Below are positions 43,905-54,551 of a DNA stretch of 64,000 nt, piece after piece; the first letter of the stretch is position 1; each line of letters begins with the position of its first letter. The translations under genes and the position numbers were made by a program. Origin of the DNA: Azadirachta indica (lineage: Eukaryota; Streptophyta; Magnoliopsida; Sapindales; Meliaceae). Where the stretch lies: NCBI GenBank assembly GCA_022749755.1, contig CM040440.1, forward strand, positions 21,253,269 through 21,317,268. Direction: 5' to 3'. The notes under the pieces were generated by a model. That model saw only the letters and a list, made by a program, of their open reading frames with translations. It was not told where the DNA came from and searched no databases.

Positions 43905-44785
43905 TTAAGGAATATTTTCACATACTTCTCCTAAAATTTATGGAATATAAAAGAGAAAAAGTTTATGAAAATTTATAAAAACATCCTTCCTTTATTTGTA
44001 GTATTTCTATTCAAATGATCATGTGTTTATCGTTAAAAAGTGTCAAGTGATTAAAATAATTCCATCAAAACATATTAATAAAATTATAATTCTATTTTCT
44101 TTTAACTATTCTTTTTTCTTTTCAAACTCTTAATCTCTTAATTCTAGTGTAGTATTTGAGATTAATACCTTTTTTTATTTTTAATTTTAATTGTATTATT
44201 ATATTATTATTATTTTGTATTTATTTTTATGATTTATTTTTATGTTTATAAAAGAATGAAAAGTAATAATTGTTGTTGTAAAAAATAGTGAGAAAAAATC
44301 AATTTTTTATTTTATTAATATTATTTTTTTCTTTTGAGATTCAATAATATTATTATTTTTTATTATTTTTATTATTAAAATAAAAAATAAATTAAATAAT
44401 ATTAAGAAAAATTAAAAAAAATGCATTTTGTCTTACTTTTTTCGTACAACAATAATTATTACTTTTTTATTCCTTAATAAAAGTAAAAGTAAATCAAAAA
44501 GTAAATTCAAAAATCAAAATAATAATAATAATATGTAAAACAAAAAATTCATGAATTTCTAAGTGTTATTACATTTAAAATTAGTTGAGAGTTAAAAAAA
44601 ATGAACACATAAGAATAGTAGAGTTAAAGTTTTATTAATATGTATTAACAAGATTATTTATAGTCAAATTACAGTCAATTAAATAGAAACACTATAATAA
44701 AAAAAAAGTCTCTTTGAATTTTCACAAATTTTTTCTCTAATATATAATTTCCACAAACCTAAGAGGAAATATATAAACATACTCC
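43905..44785. mobile_element. Large foldback MITE-like element related to the SDR-array MITE
   Basis: The left arm sequence ctcctaaaatttatggaat and the reverse complement of the right arm (ctcttaggtttgtggaaat) are imperfect inverted repeats. The complementarity extends inward to a centre near 44,340, including aaaagtaataattgttgttg mirrored on the right. The 9-bp motif ataatatta occurs at 43,896-43,904 and 44,786-44,794 and could be a target-site duplication of Mutator-superfamily size, although the motif is low complexity. There is no coding sequence. Confidence 0.6.
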
Positions 44786-46359
44786 ATAATATTAATTCAA
44801 GAGATCGTTGTTCTCAAATAGAGTCCAATTTATCAACAATCACCAGAATAAAAATTCTTAACTTGTTTTTATGCTTTTGGTATTAGACTACTCTTAAGTT
44901 ACATGTATAATTCTATTTAAAATATTTTATGATTACAAAATAAAGATTGTTACATGGTTTCTATGATATGCAAGAATTAAAAAGAAAAACAAAATACACT
45001 CCGACATTTTGCCCATATGATTTGGAAAATACATCTTGTTTTTTCCTTTTCTAATAATTTCAAACAATTTATTAAATAACGTATGTTATTGATATATGTT
45101 ACCAAATTTCAAGGATTTAATGAGAAAATTACTATCAACTCTTTCAACAAAATAAAAAAATCCATGAAATGTATTTAAATCATCTTTTTAGATAAAAACG
45201 TTGATTTAGTTTATGTATGACGCTTTGTATATCATATATAAAGGAGAATCTCATCATAAAGTATGGAGGCAGACATATATATAATCTGTAAGCAATTAAG
45301 CGTTACAGAGAAATTTGTAAGTTAAGGCGATATCAATCATGGAATTATAAAGTTCATGTTTGACCTAGATTATGTAATGGCAGAATGAGATTAATAATAA
45401 GTCTATGAGCTCGTAACTTATGTTACATAAATAGTAATTGATAGAGGGAACATAGTAAAATTTTTTACGTATCATGGAATAACAATGTATGATTGTATTA
45501 CACGTTATTTAAATTTATTATATAATTACTGGTCATTTTAATTTGTAAGGACATATATATATATATATATATATATAATACGTTCCAATTGATATTCATT
45601 GCAGCAGTGCTCTTCCTTATCGTTTTCACATGTGTAGTGTTAGTTTTCTACATTTATACTATTTTAGTACTTCAATTAGGCATCAATTTATAGGGAAAGC
45701 GTTTATACATTACATGTTACATATTGAACAATTCCATAAATGTCACGATGATATACATTTTATAGATTTATTATTCAATTAATAATTCCATTCTTACAAA
45801 GTCGTCTCCTAGTTTAAATCATAAGTTACAAAAAACTTATAATTGTAACTATGAAGCATGAATTATGATTCTAAATTTACCACTAATAATACTAGGTTTT
45901 GAGACTGCTTGAATTATAAAAAAAAATCGAAACATTTATATTTTAAACAACTCAAATTAATTGAAATAAAGAAGAAGAAGAAGAAGAAGAAAACACTTGT
46001 ATATGGGTTTGAATCAATTTTGAATAGTTTTGAATTTGTCAATTTGATCACACATTTTTTTTTTTCCTGTCAACTTCAGATGGCCATTTTCTAAATTTTT
46101 AAAATGTGAAATTAAACTTTACAATAAAATTTCACGTGACAGAAATCCTATTCTCGACCAAGTATATAGCTTACCCCGTGTTCCTTTGTTCTTTGTTGGG
46201 GGTATCGACGGACGGTGATGTGTAAATGAAGTGACAACGGAAACCGTCCAGCAGCAGCATCAACTGTATAGATTTGGAATTGTAGAGGAAGAACAAAAAT
46301 TCAATCAATCCGATCCCGAAGCTTTTGATTGATTTTAATAATTTTCTCATGACGGCAGA
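44786..46359. other. AT-rich intergenic region
   Basis: No gene was recognised. Simple repeats include a TA array at about 45,553-45,576 and a GAA run near 45,970. The last 200 bp are the likely promoter and 5' UTR of the MAT2B-like gene. Confidence 0.5.
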
Positions 46360-48971
46360 ATGAGTAAAAAGAAAGTGTTGGTCGTCGGCGGCACGGGATA
46401 CTTGGGCCAGCATCTACTGCAAGGCTTATCAGAGATCGAATCGACGCCTTATGACGTGGCAGCCACTCACCACTCCACGCCGCCGCCTCAGCCTTTGCTC
46501 GATGCACTTCCTCACTCTTTCACTTTCTTTCACGTCGATTTGAAAACCGGATCCGGATTCGACGCCGTTTCACTCATATTTGGTCAGGTCTGTATGTAAA
46601 TTTAATGTTCTTTTTTCCTTTCCATTTTCCATTTCGAAATCCCGCTAATTAACACGAAATCGTAAAATTAAAGAAATAAATGCTTTCTTGAAATGGGCAG
46701 CCCGACGTTGTCGTGAACTGTGCCGCTCTATCTGTGCCACGTGTTTGTGAAAAGGATCCCGATTCTGCTATGTCTATTAATGTTCCTTCCTCTCTTGTAA
46801 TTTGGTTATCGAGCTTCAATGAGAAGAAAGAAACTCTTTTGATTCATCTATCAACAGATCAAGGTATTATTCCCATTCATCTTTCATCAACGATCAGCCT
46901 CTGTTTTGTTGGTGCTACGTTGTGATCATTGCAACTTTTTTCTTTCAGTTTATGAAGGGGTGAAGCCGTTTTACAAAGAAGAAGACGAGATTAATCCGGT
47001 GAACGTTTATGGCAAATCAAAAATTGCAGCAGAGAAGTTCATATCTGAGAAATGCTCAAACTTTGCAATTTTGAGAAGCAGTATCGTCTTTGGCCCACAA
47101 ACTATCTCACCTGTTCCAAAATCTCTTCCAGTTCAGGTGTGCACGAAGAGTGGAATTCTTATTTTGTGTTAAGTGTAATTGTGTGAATGATCCCTACTGA
47201 TTTTGGTCTGTCTTTTGCAAAGAAGAAGATGTTAGTCAAAAGTTCGATCAATTATATCAACCTTAGCAGTAGCAAGGCATCTTATGGCTGAGTAGTTTTG
47301 GGGGCTTCTAGTCAGGGAATGCATTTCAACATTAATATAATAGGAAATTCTAATCTGCTTGATTGTGGCATTTTAGAATTAGAGAGGATCAAAAATTGCA
47401 GCAGAGAAGTTCATATCTGAGAAATGCTCAAACTTTGCAATTTTGAGAAGCAGTATCGTCTTTGGCCCACAAACTATCTCACCTGTTCCAAAATCTCTTC
47501 CAGTTCAGGTGTGCACGAAGAGTGGAATTCTTATTTTGTGTTAAGTGTAATTGTGTAAATGATCCCTACTGATTTTGGTCTGTCTTTTGCAAAGAAGAAG
47601 ATGTTAGTCAAAAGTTCGATCAATTATATCAACCTTAGCAGTAGCAAGGCATCTTATGGCTGAGTAGTTTTGGGGGCTTCTAGTCAGGGAATGCATTTCA
47701 ACATTAATATAATAGGAAATTCTAATCTGCTTGATTGTGGCATTTTAGAATTAGAGAGGATTAAATACACAGGCGTTCATGGTTACTTGGTGTCTAATCT
47801 ACAATTTACTCCCAAATGATTCAGTGGATTGATAGCGTTCTTGCTAAAGGAGAAGCCGTTGAATTTTTTCATGACGAGTACCGCTGCCCAGTATATGTCA
47901 AGGATGTTGTGACAATCCTACTCGCTTTGACAGAGAGATGGTTATCAGGTAATATTCTAGTATCTATACGTATATACTTCGACAAACTGACACAAGAGGT
48001 AAATTACAGGATGATCCTTCAGACCTTGTCTTTGATGTAATTTACACGGATAATGAGGGAACTTTTATGGATAAGAATTTTGGTTAGATAGGAGATACCT
48101 TACAATGTTATGAAGGGGAATGTGTCCAAATGAAAGGAAAGGCAGCCATGTCAAATATAGCAACTTGTTCTGTGTGGTAGTAGGCTGCCTGAAAATTACC
48201 TTTTATTCCTTTATTTTTGTAGTGTGGTGTCCAAATGAAAGAAAACCCTTTTCTAAAAAACAGAAAAGGGAATGTTGACTATCAAGATAAAGTCTTTTTA
48301 GATTGCCAAAAGTCCATTAACCTTACAGTATGAATGAAATCAATGAAAAAAGTTGAGAGAAATCAAACCAAAAAACAAAAATTGAGGCTACGGTATCCTA
48401 GCATATCTGGACGGTAGTTCAATTTTTCTTTCTCTAACTTTTTTTCTTTTTCCCTTTTCATTCTTGATCACTGTGTCTTCATGTGCATTACAAAAATATT
48501 TGGCTGTGTCTCTCTTCTCTTTTTCTCTATGGTTTCGCATCTGAATATTGAAGTAATATGGTGATACAATGTAACTTGTGCAGAGGGCAAGCAAATGCAG
48601 TTACTGCTGAATGTTGGTGGACCAGACAGGTTATCACGGGTTCAAATGGCCAAGGTGGTGGCAGATATAAGAGGATACAATGCCTCCTTAATTAAACCAG
48701 TGTCTGCATCATCTGTATGTATACCGTACCACAATCATTCAAAATTTTTGTGATTCTTAACATATGGGTTTGGCAGCTTGTATTTTCTGTGATTGAAGTT
48801 CTTTTGTCATTTCCAAGCTTTGATCATTGTTAACTGTGAATGATATTGCAGGTTGATCGTGGTGTCATGTCCCCGGCAGACATATCTATGGATATCATGA
48901 AACTGGTTCAGACACTTAATATTCATCCAGTTGCATACAAAGATGGCGTGAAATTGACACTCGCAGCTTAA
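46360..48971 (+). CDS. MAT2B/RmlD-like NAD(P)-binding Rossmann-fold protein
   Basis: Six exons (46360-46587, 46701-46863, 46949-47136, 47825-47948, 48584-48714, 48852-48971) sum to 954 nt and 317 aa. The N-terminal cofactor loop is GGTGYLG (residues 10-16). HLSTDQVYEG is the conserved sugar-nucleotide reductase segment, and the YGKSK motif supplies Tyr151 and Lys155. The family includes bacterial dTDP-4-dehydrorhamnose reductase and the regulatory beta subunit of animal methionine adenosyltransferase. Plant members have no role that I can state firmly. Exon 4 starts at cag before TGGATTGATAGC, not at the nearby ATG. A 372-bp tandem duplication after exon 3 lengthens intron 3. The gene sits between the arms of the PCNA-like inverted duplication. 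Confidence 0.88.
47016..47759 (+). repeat. 372-bp tandem duplication covering the end of exon 3 and intron 3
   Basis: Sequence from 47,016 repeats from 47,388 with almost no differences; one is gtgtgaatg against gtgtaaatg. The second copy contains the last 121 bp of exon 3 (47,388-47,508) with its donor but no normal acceptor. If spliced in through its cryptic ttgcag it would run into a stop in the phase set by exon 3, so the duplicate is read as intronic. Confidence 0.9.
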
Positions 48972-50554
48972 GCTAAATCCTAATGCTACGATATAATATC
49001 TATGATTCTCTCTTATTTTGCCAGAAATTATGGATGACTTGATAAAGCTACAGTGAATAGAAAACTTAACATTCTTTTGTTCAAGTTGTGTGTATCTGGT
49101 GTCAAAGTACAAGATCCTATTATTTCAGTCGAGTCTGGGAATAAGTCATTGTGACTGCATATGGAGTGTTTAAAATTGTTGGAACGATGTATGGGTCAAG
49201 TCATAGGTGCAAATGCTGGCTGTGTATTTTGTTTTCCTTTATTGTTTCTTTCATATTAGAGTCTAGAAAGACCATGTAACATTCTGCATTTTGTGATCGG
49301 GAATATTTTAAATAAAATCATGCAACTTGAGATTTGTCCAATACCAAAAAGTTAAGAAATATTAACGATCTGTATTTCACTGATTGCTGAAAAATTGGAC
49401 TCTATTTGAAAACATAGATTCTTCCCAACTAATAATACTCTATACCAGTCTTTATCTTCTTCTCCATTAATTCCTTTATCATAATCAAACCCATTATTTT
49501 ATTTTATTTTTTTTTGGTTACCTTTGTTCTCTATCTCTAAGCGACTGCTCCATAATTTTCAAAAGCACGAAATTATAAGAACGGAAAACTTTTATTACCT
49601 GCCTCTGTGAATTCTTTGCACTCGGCAATGTTATATTTGTAACTAATTCCAACGACTTTAATAACCCAATAACCGAAACCGTAACGTTCTTTCCCGCCAA
49701 TGTATACAATAACTCTCTTTCTCTTCTTTTTCTATTCTTTTCTCTCTCAAGCTCAGAAACAGAAATCACACCGTGTTAGAACTGAGGGCTGCTAAACTTA
49801 ACATTCTGTTGTTCAAGTTGAGTGTATCTGGTGTCAAAGTACATGATCCTATGATTTCAGTCGAGTCTGGGAATAAGTGATTGGGATTGCTTACAAGATC
49901 CTATTGTTCCAGTCGAGTCTGGGAATAAGTGATTTGGACTGCGTAAATTGTTGGAAACATGTATAGGTCAATCATAGGTGCAAATGCTGGCTGTGTGTTT
50001 TGTTTTCCTCTATTGTCTCTATCAGATTAGAGTCTAGAGAGACCATGTAACATTCGTATTTTGTAATCGTGAATATTTTAAATAAATTTGTGCAACCTGA
50101 GATTAGTCCAATACCAAAAAGTTAACGATCTGTTTTTCAATGATTGCTGAAAAATTGGACTTTATATGCAAACATCGATTCTTCTCATCTAATAATATTC
50201 TATACTAGTCCTTATCTTCACCATTAATTCCTTTATCATAAATTCATAACTAAGCCCAAAAAAGAATTTTATTTAAAAAAAGAATACTAAATGGTTTTTA
50301 ACCTTTGTTCTCCATCTCTTAACGACTGCGCAATAATTAAATAAAAATACAAAATTATAAAAGGGGTAAACTTTTATTACCCGCCTCTGTGAATTCTTTG
50401 CACGCAGCCATATTATATTTGTAACTAATTCCAACGACTTTAATAACCATGTAACTGAAACTGTAACGTTCTTTCCTGCCAATGTATATAAGAACTCTCT
50501 TTCTCTTCTCTTTCTATTCTTCTCTCTCTCAAGCTCGGAAACAGAAATCACACC
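48972..50554 (+). repeat. Tandem duplication (about 0.73 kb) of MAT2B-like 3' flank plus PCNA-like promoter
   Basis: The block beginning aaacttaacattct at 49,062 starts again at 49,794. Each block runs from the MAT2B-like 3' UTR, through the motif aggtgcaaatgctggctgtg, to the clamp-gene promoter (attccaacgactttaataac) and leader. In the first block it ends in a defective clamp start. The second block leads into the intact PCNA-like gene 2. The stretch contains no further gene. Confidence 0.85.
49773..49795 (+). pseudogene. Truncated PCNA-like 5' end (GTG for ATG)
   Basis: Eight codons corresponding to MLELRVAN of PCNA-like gene 2 follow a duplicated leader (cagaaatcacacc), but the initiator is GTG. 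The sequence then joins directly to a second copy of the MAT2B-like 3' UTR. It is a by-product of the local tandem duplication. Confidence 0.8.
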
Positions 50555-52180
50555 ATGCTAGAACTGAGGGTTGCTAATGGAGATCTTTTAAGAAGAGCCG
50601 TAGCACCACTCATAGAGATAGACGACGATAAGGGCATAGTCAAGTACGGCCCAAATGGAGTATCGTTGAGTACTGCTTGGGACCAAGAAGTTTTCATTTA
50701 CGCAATGCTGATAATCAGACCTTTTAACTCTGATAATAATCCCTTTCGCTGCAATAACAGCAGGGTTGCTGGTATCGATCTTAATGAGGTATACGACAAG
50801 CTGATTCTTCAATATGAAGAATCCTCCATCACTATCCATGCTGATGATGGTGAAGAAGTATTCTACTTTATCTTTAGGCTAGCAGGTCAGTGCAATCTTG
50901 TCCATTTTCTTCAAGAACCTTTAGTTAATAATTGGATTTATACATTTTGTTCTTCATTTATCTGATGGTTTCATCCTCTGAGCGAGTTTTCTTATCATTA
51001 TCAGACGTATATATTATCTCATTTCAAGAATTATACATGTCTATTGATTTCATTCTTTACAGTTCTTTAACTAATTTGTTTCTTTAAGCCAAACTTACGC
51101 ATGACAAACATTAATAAGATTTAGCAACATCTGATCATCATCTTCCAATACCATATATATCATTAATTTGTAATGTATGCCTAGATGAAGGAGGTAATAT
51201 AGTCACCAGATACGAGGCAATGGAATTGAAAGAAGCCAACAATGAGCACGCAGATCCGGAGATATACTTGGACCGTGAATACGAAGGGGTCATTGGGATA
51301 TTTTCAGAAGATTTCGTCGAAATTCTCAGGTATCTCGGCGAGGCTTCAGATGAAGGTATCATTTTCATCTTGCAGACCATCTTTTGTGGGATTACATTAC
51401 ATATGCTGCTTGTAATTTCTTGATTAATTTCATGCATAATATATTCTGCTCCTAACACGTGTATCATCTCAGCTATAATTAACATAGGGAATGGGCAAGT
51501 GAAGTTTACTACAGAAACAGACAGGAATGTCATTCGTAGAACAGAGGTGTGTGTGTGTGTCTATATATATATATATGAGTAAATTAAAGGATTATTTTCT
51601 ACCGACCCAGGAGAAAATTAATTGAGTATGGACTTCTTTGAAACTTGTTTGTGCAGCGTAATGAATGTTTCATTGGAGGTCTTGGAGAAGCAGATGAATT
51701 CGAAGTCAATATCGATATCCCTCCCTTGGAAGCGTTCCGGAAAGCATCTCTTGTTTCAACAATGGTGTGGATGCTCTTTTCCGACGAAGTACCTCTTGCG
51801 CTGAATTTCCCAGTAGATGCAATTGGCAACATCATGTTTTACTTTGCCTAGCTAGACAGAAAGAAATTTAATACTCATGAGAGCAGCGATGAAACTTGTA
51901 CATATACATACATAAATGGTTCCTTCAGCATCCGTGAGTGTCATACATAAACAGCATATCCTCGATTACAATATTCTGGGTGGTGTGAATAAAAAATGAA
52001 GGCTTCTTGAGCGATTTCATGCTTTTTAATGTAACTCTTATCTTCCAAATTGGATTTCGTGAAACTTTGCACAATCTTGACTAGAATTTAGCGCCCTACT
52101 TTAACTACATGCGTCTAGGCCTAGAGTTTTTTTTGTGAAAATCCAAATAAAATTTGAAAGTATCATGTAATGAATTACCT
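50360..52180 (+). repeat. Inverted segmental duplication, right arm
   Basis: This is the counterpart, in opposite orientation, of 41,930-43,760. It shares the promoter block around attccaacgactttaataa, all four exons with identical phases, and the 3' flank. The arms have diverged clearly at the protein level, so this is an older event than the SDR array. Confidence 0.8.
50555..51851 (+). CDS. Diverged PCNA-like sliding clamp, gene 2
   Basis: Exons are 50555-50885, 51185-51355, 51473-51546 and 51657-51851, totalling 771 nt and 256 aa. Intron positions and phases are the same as in gene 1. A TATA box (TATATAAG, 50,485-50,492) lies about 65 bp upstream of the ATG. PCNA landmarks are MLELRVANGDLLRRAV, FRCNNSRVAGIDLN, ITIHADDGEE (ITIKADDGSD in plant PCNA), VKFTTET, KASLVSTMVWMLFSDEVPL and the terminal strand IMFYFA. 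Asn174 stands where PCNA has Lys164 and the C-terminal tail is absent. The second frame-wide copy supports selection on the family, but the two proteins differ at many positions, including around the interdomain connector. Confidence 0.85.
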
Positions 52181-53216
52181 CTCTTCTATTTGTTTCCTGA
52201 ATAAGAATGTGAATAGCTTTTAGATCGATCATTTCTTATACAATAATATTTCTTGATTCACCAAGTTTCATTTGGCGTCAAGCTTGCGATAAAATTAAGT
52301 TATGTTGTCAACACCGAACAGCATTGTTGTTCGTATTAATTATATATTCCGTTAAGGATGGAACTTTTAGCAAGTGCTGAGGATGCTATCTGCTGTTTCA
52401 AAGTATGCAGAATAGACTACTTACCTCTTCGCGTTTCTTCTTCTTCTTTTTTATCCTAAAGAATTGGAACTTGTGAGAAAACATTTGCATTTTTGGCATG
52501 TGATCATGATATATTTTGATACATGCTATACTTGCAGTATTATGTGGACCCTTCTTTCATGAAAAAAGTGACACTTAGCAGCTTGTATACATAAGCTAAA
52601 AATTTATGTTCTTTTGTTTGAGTGGAGTGTCAACATACAAGATCCTATTATTTCAGGGAATAATAGAGCTTGTGGTTCGAGCCTGGAAATACTGATAATA
52701 ATATAATTGGTTTTTTAATTATTAGATAGGTAATTATAACATAGATTAACGAAAAATTACTCTTATTCAAATTTTAAAAAATTTGGTATTAGAGTTAAAA
52801 TGTTAACATAAAAATTGAAATAGCTTGAAGAACTTTAACATAATTTAAAAGATTCTAATACAAAATTCATAATCTCATTATTAAATATAAAATGTTTTTA
52901 TTTGTTGCTATTGCTATTTGTTTTATTAATTTTTTTTGTGTTATTTACGTCCAGCACTCCAGTTGTACAAGCCATTAAAAAACCGTTAAAAAGAAAGCAA
53001 ATGTATTTCGTAAACGACATCGTAGCGATACGAAACTTTGTGCTCTGTACAGCACTGTTAACGTTTATAGCTGTCGTTAGCCCGCCGTCGGATAAAACTA
53101 TTAAAGAAGTAAATTAAATTACATTACATTTTAAACCGACGTGTTGATGCGAAACTGATGTCCATCGGACGGTGGAAAATGGAGGAGTACATAGAGCCGA
53201 ACTCAAGAGCATAAAA
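51852..53216. other. Intergenic region with a relic of the MAT2B-like 3' end
   Basis: After the shared 3' flank, 52,575-52,665 resembles the end of the MAT2B-like gene and its 3' UTR (cagcttgtatacataagctaa, then acaagatcctattatttcag), a third and more diverged copy of the block duplicated at 49,062. Nothing else is recognisable before the snoRNA promoter. Confidence 0.55.
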
Positions 53217-53255
53217 CTAGGGTTTCTTTTAACTCCGTATCGCTTTCTATATAAA
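53217..53255 (+). promoter_or_regulatory. snoRNA-cluster promoter: telo-box and TATA box
   Basis: CTAGGGTTT (telo-box orientation) at 53,217-53,225 is followed by TATATAAA at 53,248-53,255. Telo-box plus TATA is a known arrangement in plant snoRNA and ribosomal protein genes. The transcript would run into the three snoRNAs downstream without a convincing protein-coding frame. Confidence 0.6.
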
Positions 53256-53568
53256 CGGCACCAAACCATCCGTTCAGCGTACTTGCGTTGTCTCACAGGC
53301 TGCAGCCTCTCTAACTTCAAGTTTTAGGGGTCTAGGGTTTCAGAATTTGTATGAAGTCACACTATTTTTGTTGTGTTTCATGGTTTTGTTCCTGTAGGAA
53401 ATCTATGACCTTTGTTGTGTTTCATGGGTTTATTCTTGTTATTTCGTTCAACTTAGTCGATTCTTAGGTTTTCGTTTCAATTTCATCCAATGATTTCTTA
53501 TACAGAATCAAGAATGGTTTTCCGTAATTCGTTTTCCCGTTTGTACATATTTCGATGGTGCGGAGGCC

Positions 53569-53658
53569 AAATGAGATCATATGATGAGGATTAAACTGCA
53601 ACAAAATGATCGATTATGATGGTGATTACTTGTATTTAAGTCTCTGATGATTTCATTT
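53569..53658 (+). ncRNA. Box C/D snoRNA 1
   Basis: Box C ATGATGA at 53,581-53,587 and box D CTGA at 53,644-53,647 are bracketed by an 11-bp terminal stem with one G-U pair (AAATGAGATCA with TGATTTCATTT). The length is 90 nt. A C'-like TGATGGT lies inside. I could not match its guide segments to rRNA from memory, so the target is unassigned. Confidence 0.8.
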
Positions 53659-53771
53659 CGTCTCTATAATGTCACCTAAAATTCTGTACTTACGATTGAA
53701 TTTCTCCTTGATATTCAAGTTCTTTTTAGTCGACAGTTTTTTTATTGAAAATTGCTTGACATCCCGTATAA

Positions 53772-53860
53772 TTGGGAGAAGAGATGATGATAAACATTTT
53801 GGTCCGTGTTTCTGATTTAACCGTGACCGATAACAATTAACCAATATCTGATCTCCCCTA
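53772..53860 (+). ncRNA. Box C/D snoRNA 2, 25S rRNA guide (snR39/U51-type site)
   Basis: Box C ATGATGA is at 53,784-53,790, D' CTGA at 53,812-53,815 and D CTGA at 53,848-53,851. Flanking GGGAGA and TCTCCC can close the terminal stem. The 13 nt before D' (TTGGTCCGTGTTT, 53,799-53,811) are complementary to AAACACGGACCAA of 25S rRNA. By the box-plus-five rule they would direct 2'-O-methylation of the A in AAAC[A]CGG. This appears to be the site served in yeast by snR39/snR59 and in humans by U32/U51 (recalled, not checked). Confidence 0.85.
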
Positions 53861-54116
53861 CAGTAATTGATGATAAAATGTGTTGAATTAACTGTGATGG
53901 AACCCTAATTTATGGTATTCTTGAAAAGTCCTTATTTTCGCTGTTTAAATCCCTAATTTTCTGGTTTTCTGTCTAAAACCCTGGATAAGTTTTTATTCGG
54001 ATCTAAACCCCTAATGTGTTATTGATTTAGAACGTTATTTCCAATACGAGTTGGATAACAAGAACTCTTACTTTTTTGTGTCCTAGAAAAACCCAATCTT
54101 CTAATTTGAATTGTCT

Positions 54117-54209
54117 ACTGCTGTGATGAATTATGAATAAAATCACATGTCAGACTTCAGAGATTTTTTCAAAAAGTCTGTGAGAATGAATATTCATATT
54201 CTGAGCAGT
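54117..54209 (+). ncRNA. Box C/D snoRNA 3, 25S rRNA guide
   Basis: Box C GTGATGA is at 54,123-54,129 and D CTGA at 54,201-54,204, with the terminal stem ACTGC (54,117-54,121) and GCAGT (54,205-54,209). A D'-like CAGA at 54,158-54,161 is preceded by CACATGTCAGACTT, complementary to AGTCTGACATGTG of 25S rRNA plus one G-U pair. The predicted methylation is the C in GAGT[C]TGAC. The site lies about 13 nt downstream of the snoRNA 2 target. Confidence 0.8.
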
Positions 54210-54551
54210 TTCATTCTTGTCATGGACCTGTATCTTTCATGCTATGATTTGTACGTCGACCCTCTTCATTGTTTCACAAATGAGGATATACAAGTGAAAT
54301 AAATGTGGGTATTTAATCGAATTTATATTTTTAGAGATTTTGCGGACCCTTTTATAGCAGGAAAAATTCAACCTTGTCCCTATATATAGCACAGAAAAGA
54401 GTCAACTGTTCCTATTTTAAGTACAGAAAAAATTCAACTGTCCCTTATAAATTCAACTGTCCTTATATAAGGGAGTGCCGTGCTATACGGATGGTAAGAA
54501 TTGGTAAAGATGCTGATTAGAACTTAAAAAAGGTGCTGGATTTGAGCTAAC

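Noticed and set aside
47404..47508. Duplicated exon-3 piece as an alternative exon of the MAT2B-like gene
   Set aside because: Joined to exon 3 in phase 0 it reads into a TGA, and it lacks the authentic acceptor.
53867..54110. Fourth C/D snoRNA starting at a TGATGA near 53,867
   Set aside because: No CTGA box D and no closing stem lie within a plausible distance.
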